From positions 434,001-498,000 of the forward strand of contig UCHD01000001.1 of assembly GCA_900472175.1 (NCBI GenBank): DNA of 64,000 bases, read 5' to 3'. Numbering within the stretch: position 1 is the stretch's first letter; every line of letters starts with the position of its first letter. The stretch comes from Hyphomicrobiales bacterium. GTDB taxonomy: Bacteria; Pseudomonadota; Alphaproteobacteria; Rhizobiales; Rhizobiaceae. The notes beneath the pieces are model-generated. The model had not been told where the DNA came from. It did not search any database and saw only the letters and a list, made by a program, of their open reading frames with translations. Below, in pieces: positions 63,536 through 64,000 of the stretch. Position numbers and translations under genes: made by a program.

Positions 63536-64000
63536 TCACTGCCTCCCATCCCGGCCTCCCTTGACGATGGTGCCGGTCGGTTGCGGGTCGAGTTCGGCGA
63601 CTTTGCCGGGGATATCGGCCGGGACTTTCAGGTCAGGCGCCGTGTTGAATTTCTCGCCGAGCGATTTCAGCATCCGGGTGACATCCGAGGACAATGAACG
63701 GGGACGGACCAGCGGCGGCAGGGCGTTTTCGTCGGCGGGTTTGGCGGCTGCGGTCTCCGGCTGCTTCTTCTTTGTATCCGGGCCTGGCAGCGGGTTTTTG
63801 ATGCCGGGGATGGCCCGGTGCTCGATACCCTGCTCGGCATAGTCCATCAGCCGCTTGAAGGTCATGGCGGGGAGCGAGCCGCCGGTCATGTTGTTGGTCG
63901 AGGTATAGTCGTCGTTTCCGAACCAGACGGAGGTGGTGTAGTCGCCGGTGAAGCCGACGAACCAGGCGTCGCGATAGGCTTGCGTCGTGCCGGTCTTGCC
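63536..64000 (-). CDS. Class A penicillin-binding protein 1A, C-terminal part
   Basis: The 3' end of a gene that starts beyond the right edge. The visible about 154 residues begin with KTGTTQAYRDAWFVGFTGDYTTSVWFGNDDYTSTNNMTGGSLPAM, the KTG motif and end of the transpeptidase domain of a PBP1A-type glycosyltransferase/transpeptidase. A polar, proline-rich tail follows. It builds and cross-links peptidoglycan in the periplasm. The stop at 63536 is about 40 bp from the palindromic repeat. Confidence 0.9.
   Translation of the reverse strand, partial: GKTGTTQAYRDAWFVGFTGDYTTSVWFGNDDYTSTNNMTGGSLPAMTFKRLMDYAEQGIEHRAIPGIKNPLPGPDTKKKQPETAAAKPADENALPPLVRPRSLSSDVTRMLKSLGEKFNTAPDLKVPADIPGKVAELDPQPTGTIVKGGRDGRQ

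Overview
The window looks like a chromosomal segment of a Rhizobiaceae member (Rhizobium, Neorhizobium or Agrobacterium group). The base composition is GC-rich. The evidence is family content: a MucR/Ros zinc-finger regulator, a dmeRF nickel/cobalt operon, a seven-gene pha/mrp antiporter operon, an ExoY-like phosphoglycosyltransferase beside an ExoW-like glycosyltransferase, several alphaproteobacterial DUF families (DUF1491, DUF2336, DUF5330, DUF6456), EcfG-type promoter sequences and a rhizobial palindromic intergenic repeat. I see no rRNA, tRNA, CRISPR, insertion sequence, prophage or replication origin.

Layout. 1-10330: metabolic and stress genes (zinc alcohol dehydrogenase, branched-chain aminotransferase, MYG1 hydrolase, dihydrodipicolinate-synthase-like aldolase, iron superoxide dismutase, ADP-ribose/CDP-alcohol diphosphatase-like phosphoesterase, a WYL regulator divergent from a LysE exporter). 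10500-12590: a cytochrome c' / di-heme cytochrome pair and a HicAB toxin-antitoxin pair. 12675-15834: a GNAT acetyltransferase behind an apparent Trp-Tyr-Phe attenuator, a Tat-exported class A beta-lactamase and a tandem HD-GYP protein. 16013-28255: dmeR-dmeF, PQQ glucose dehydrogenase, SelO, homocysteine methyltransferase, oligopeptidase B and a chemoreceptor. 28407-36929: a DUF4242-cyclase fusion, the polysaccharide pair, an orphan AztD-like zinc chaperone with a Zur-like box, an inverse-autotransporter/beta-helix surface protein, a Tat-exported dioxygenase-like protein and a universal stress protein. 37000-43742: a cupin/aldo-keto reductase operon with divergent LysR regulator, a SEL1-repeat protein, hemolysin III, a DUF4118-GAF protein and MsrB. 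44003-49927: the complete mrpABCDEFG operon. 50537-59600: a regulatory and cell-cycle-flavoured block (mucR, a protein made of only the DnaA DNA-binding domain, DUF6456, sufE, DUF5330, a PAS histidine kinase, a peptidoglycan-binding protein, a soluble chemoreceptor, DUF1491, DUF2336). 60035-64000: general-stress envelope genes, a DUF1254/DUF1214 pair, a palindromic repeat and the 3' end of a class A penicillin-binding protein.

The strongest candidate for something undescribed is 12675-13352 on the minus strand. A promoter-like TTGACA leads to a 16-codon leader peptide containing consecutive Trp-Tyr-Phe codons, then a textbook terminator with a possible antiterminator, then a GNAT acetyltransferase gene. 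The promoter spacing suggests a leaderless leader peptide, as known for rhizobial trpL. This looks like aromatic amino acid attenuation of an acetyltransferase that is not an obvious biosynthetic enzyme. Other points worth attention are the ExoY-like protein with Gly in place of the catalytic Glu, the DnaA-domain-IV-only protein overlapping a DUF6456 gene, the orphan zinc chaperone, the Shine-Dalgarno-sequestering hairpin at 23841-23868 and the pair of divergent EcfG-type promoters at 61004-61158.
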